NCBI GenBank assembly: GCA_963627465.1
Contig: CAVGBO010000026.1
Location: forward strand, 1-41,224
From: CAKUFA01 sp963627465
Lineage (GTDB): Bacteria; Bacillota; Clostridia; Christensenellales; Aristaeellaceae
Direction: 5' to 3'
Length of the DNA: 41,224 nucleotides
Of the stretch, positions 40,506-41,224 are shown piece by piece. Position 1 is the first letter of the stretch. Every line of letters starts with the position of its first letter. Under the pieces are notes generated by a model. It made no database searches and was not told where the DNA came from. It saw nothing but the letters and a program-made list of their open reading frames with translations. The translations under genes were made by a program, and so were the position numbers.

Positions 40506-40544
40506 AAGCAGGCTCCGAGATTAACATCGGAGCCTGCTTCTTTT
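40506..40544. terminator. Bidirectional terminator after the radical SAM gene
   Basis: AAGCAGGCTCCGA pairs perfectly with TCGGAGCCTGCTT around an eight-base loop (40506-40539), with TTCTTTT on the plus strand and a T run on the minus strand. It closes both the transporter operon and the convergent ArsR gene. Confidence 0.92.
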
Positions 40545-40553
40545 ATCTTGCTA

Positions 40554-40922
40554 TTAGCCTTCGCTGATATGCTCTGCGCCCTGCTTAAGCAGGGTAGCCA
40601 CGTGATCATCCGCCAAAGAATAAAACACGGTTTTGCCGTCCCGGCGGCTCTTAATCAGCCGTGCCTGCTTCAGCAGCCGAAGCTGATGGGATACGGCAGA
40701 CTGGGTCATGCCCAGCAGCTTCGCCAAATCACACACACACACTTCCGCTTCAAACAGCACATACAGAATGCGGATCCGTGTGCCATCACCAAAGACCTTA
40801 AACAAGTCAGAAAGGCGTGAAAGCGTCTCATCATCTGGCAGAGAAGCCTGCACCTGGGCTACAAGATCCTCATGAACACAGAGAAAACCACATACATCTT
40901 CATTTTCTGCCATAGGCTTCAT
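40554..40922 (-). CDS. ArsR/SmtB-family metal-responsive repressor with two apparent metal sites
   Basis: A 122-residue winged-helix repressor from ATG 40922; a GTG one codon upstream and an ATG at codon 4 are alternatives. Site 1 combines C11 and C15 (VCGFLCVHEDLV) with C62 and C64 (EVCVCDLA), as in CadC/ZiaR alpha3N sites. Site 2 in the last helix has D105, H107, H118 and E121, with the exact spacing (2, 11, 3) of SmtB's D104/H106/H117/E120 zinc site. The DNA-binding helix is QSAVSHQLRLLKQA. It should leave DNA when Zn, Cd or Pb binds. No metal exporter is in the window; it follows the pmbA end by 27 bases on the same strand. Confidence 0.93.
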   Translation of the reverse strand: MKPMAENEDVCGFLCVHEDLVAQVQASLPDDETLSRLSDLFKVFGDGTRIRILYVLFEAEVCVCDLAKLLGMTQSAVSHQLRLLKQARLIKSRRDGKTVFYSLADDHVATLLKQGAEHISEG

Positions 40923-40949
40923 CACCCTTCACTTAACCAAATTGCGCCA

Positions 40950-41224
40950 TCAGCCGGAAATAACCAGCGTACCCACATCAACAGAGGGGCATCCAATGCC
41001 CACGCCTGGGAAAATCAAATCGTTGCCCACAGCCTTGATGTTTTCAAGCAGCTTGTAGAAATTGCCCGCTACGGTAATCTGCTCAACGCTGCGGCCACGT
41101 TTGCCGCCCTCCACCATATAGCCGCCGCTGATCAGGGAGAAATCACCGCTAATCACATTGGCGCCGGCATGCAGGCCGGTGACATCGGTAATGACAATAC
41201 CATCCCCCATGTTGGCCATCAGTT
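40950..41224 (-). CDS. pmbA: TldE/PmbA metalloprotease-family protein, C-terminal end (partial)
   Basis: About 91 codons of the C terminus, running off the end of the window. The phrases GIVITDVTGLHAGAN, SGDFSLISGGYMVEGGKRG, EQITVAGNFYKLL and IGCPSVDVGTLVISG are the closing strands of the TldD/PmbA (TldE) family. TldD/TldE pairs degrade short peptides and process ribosomally made microcins. In TldE the zinc-ligand motif is absent, but that part is not visible, so TldD versus TldE is decided only on the tail. The gene is upstream of arsR on the same strand. Confidence 0.85.
   Translation of the reverse strand, partial: LMANMGDGIVITDVTGLHAGANVISGDFSLISGGYMVEGGKRGRSVEQITVAGNFYKLLENIKAVGNDLIFPGVGIGCPSVDVGTLVISG

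Overview
The window looks like a chromosomal segment from a Gram-positive bacterium of the Bacillota, most likely class Clostridia. Supporting signs are a PolC-type replicative polymerase, SigA-like promoters with 17-bp spacers, GerMN-domain lipoproteins, a dprA-topA-trmFO-hslV-hslU cluster, a BMP-family nucleoside-type ABC transporter, and frequent GTG and TTG starts behind strong Shine-Dalgarno sites. Base composition looks moderately GC-rich but was not counted. I saw no tRNA, rRNA, CRISPR array, insertion sequence, prophage or riboswitch that I could support. The genus cannot be read from this sequence alone.

Layout. 1-3347: the end of a type I restriction-modification operon (tail of hsdS, complete hsdR, terminator). 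3453-4706: a stand-alone MetE-like methyltransferase on the minus strand with a near-consensus promoter. 4887-6759: a cytoplasmic beta-lactamase-fold hydrolase followed by a TetR regulator, with a dyad at the predicted transcription start. 6769-7602: monocistronic deoD (purine nucleoside phosphorylase). 7667-11177: a five-gene operon (small membrane protein, DUF4230 protein, uridine-kinase-like protein with an extra N-terminal domain, C39-like cysteine-protease-fold protein, LacX-type aldose epimerase). 11185-17366 (minus): an OmpR-family response regulator, its histidine kinase, a one-GerMN lipoprotein and a triple-GerMN lipoprotein in an overlapping operon, followed by an HtrA-type serine protease with its own promoter. 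17484-23297: polC and a second beta-lactamase-fold hydrolase. 23308-26201 (minus): an orphan solute-binding protein followed by a galactokinase-like GHMP kinase with an altered sugar-binding motif. 26334-33924: dprA, topA, trmFO, hslV, hslU and a secreted DUF6273-like protein. 33923-34513 (minus): an NAD(P)H:quinone-type flavin oxidoreductase. 34718-40544: a BMP-family transporter operon (binding protein, ATPase, two permeases) ending with an uncharacterised radical SAM gene. 40554-41224 (minus): a two-site ArsR/SmtB metal sensor behind the end of a TldE/PmbA gene.

How the parts may work together. DeoD, the BMP transporter and the kinase-like protein all fit nucleoside salvage, though they are in separate operons. 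The two-component system, the two GerMN lipoproteins and HtrA look like a cell-envelope sensing and repair module whose order resembles actinobacterial mtrA-mtrB-lpqB. The least explained parts are this envelope module, the kinase fusion operon, and the radical SAM protein attached to the nucleoside transporter; these are the best places to look for undescribed biology.
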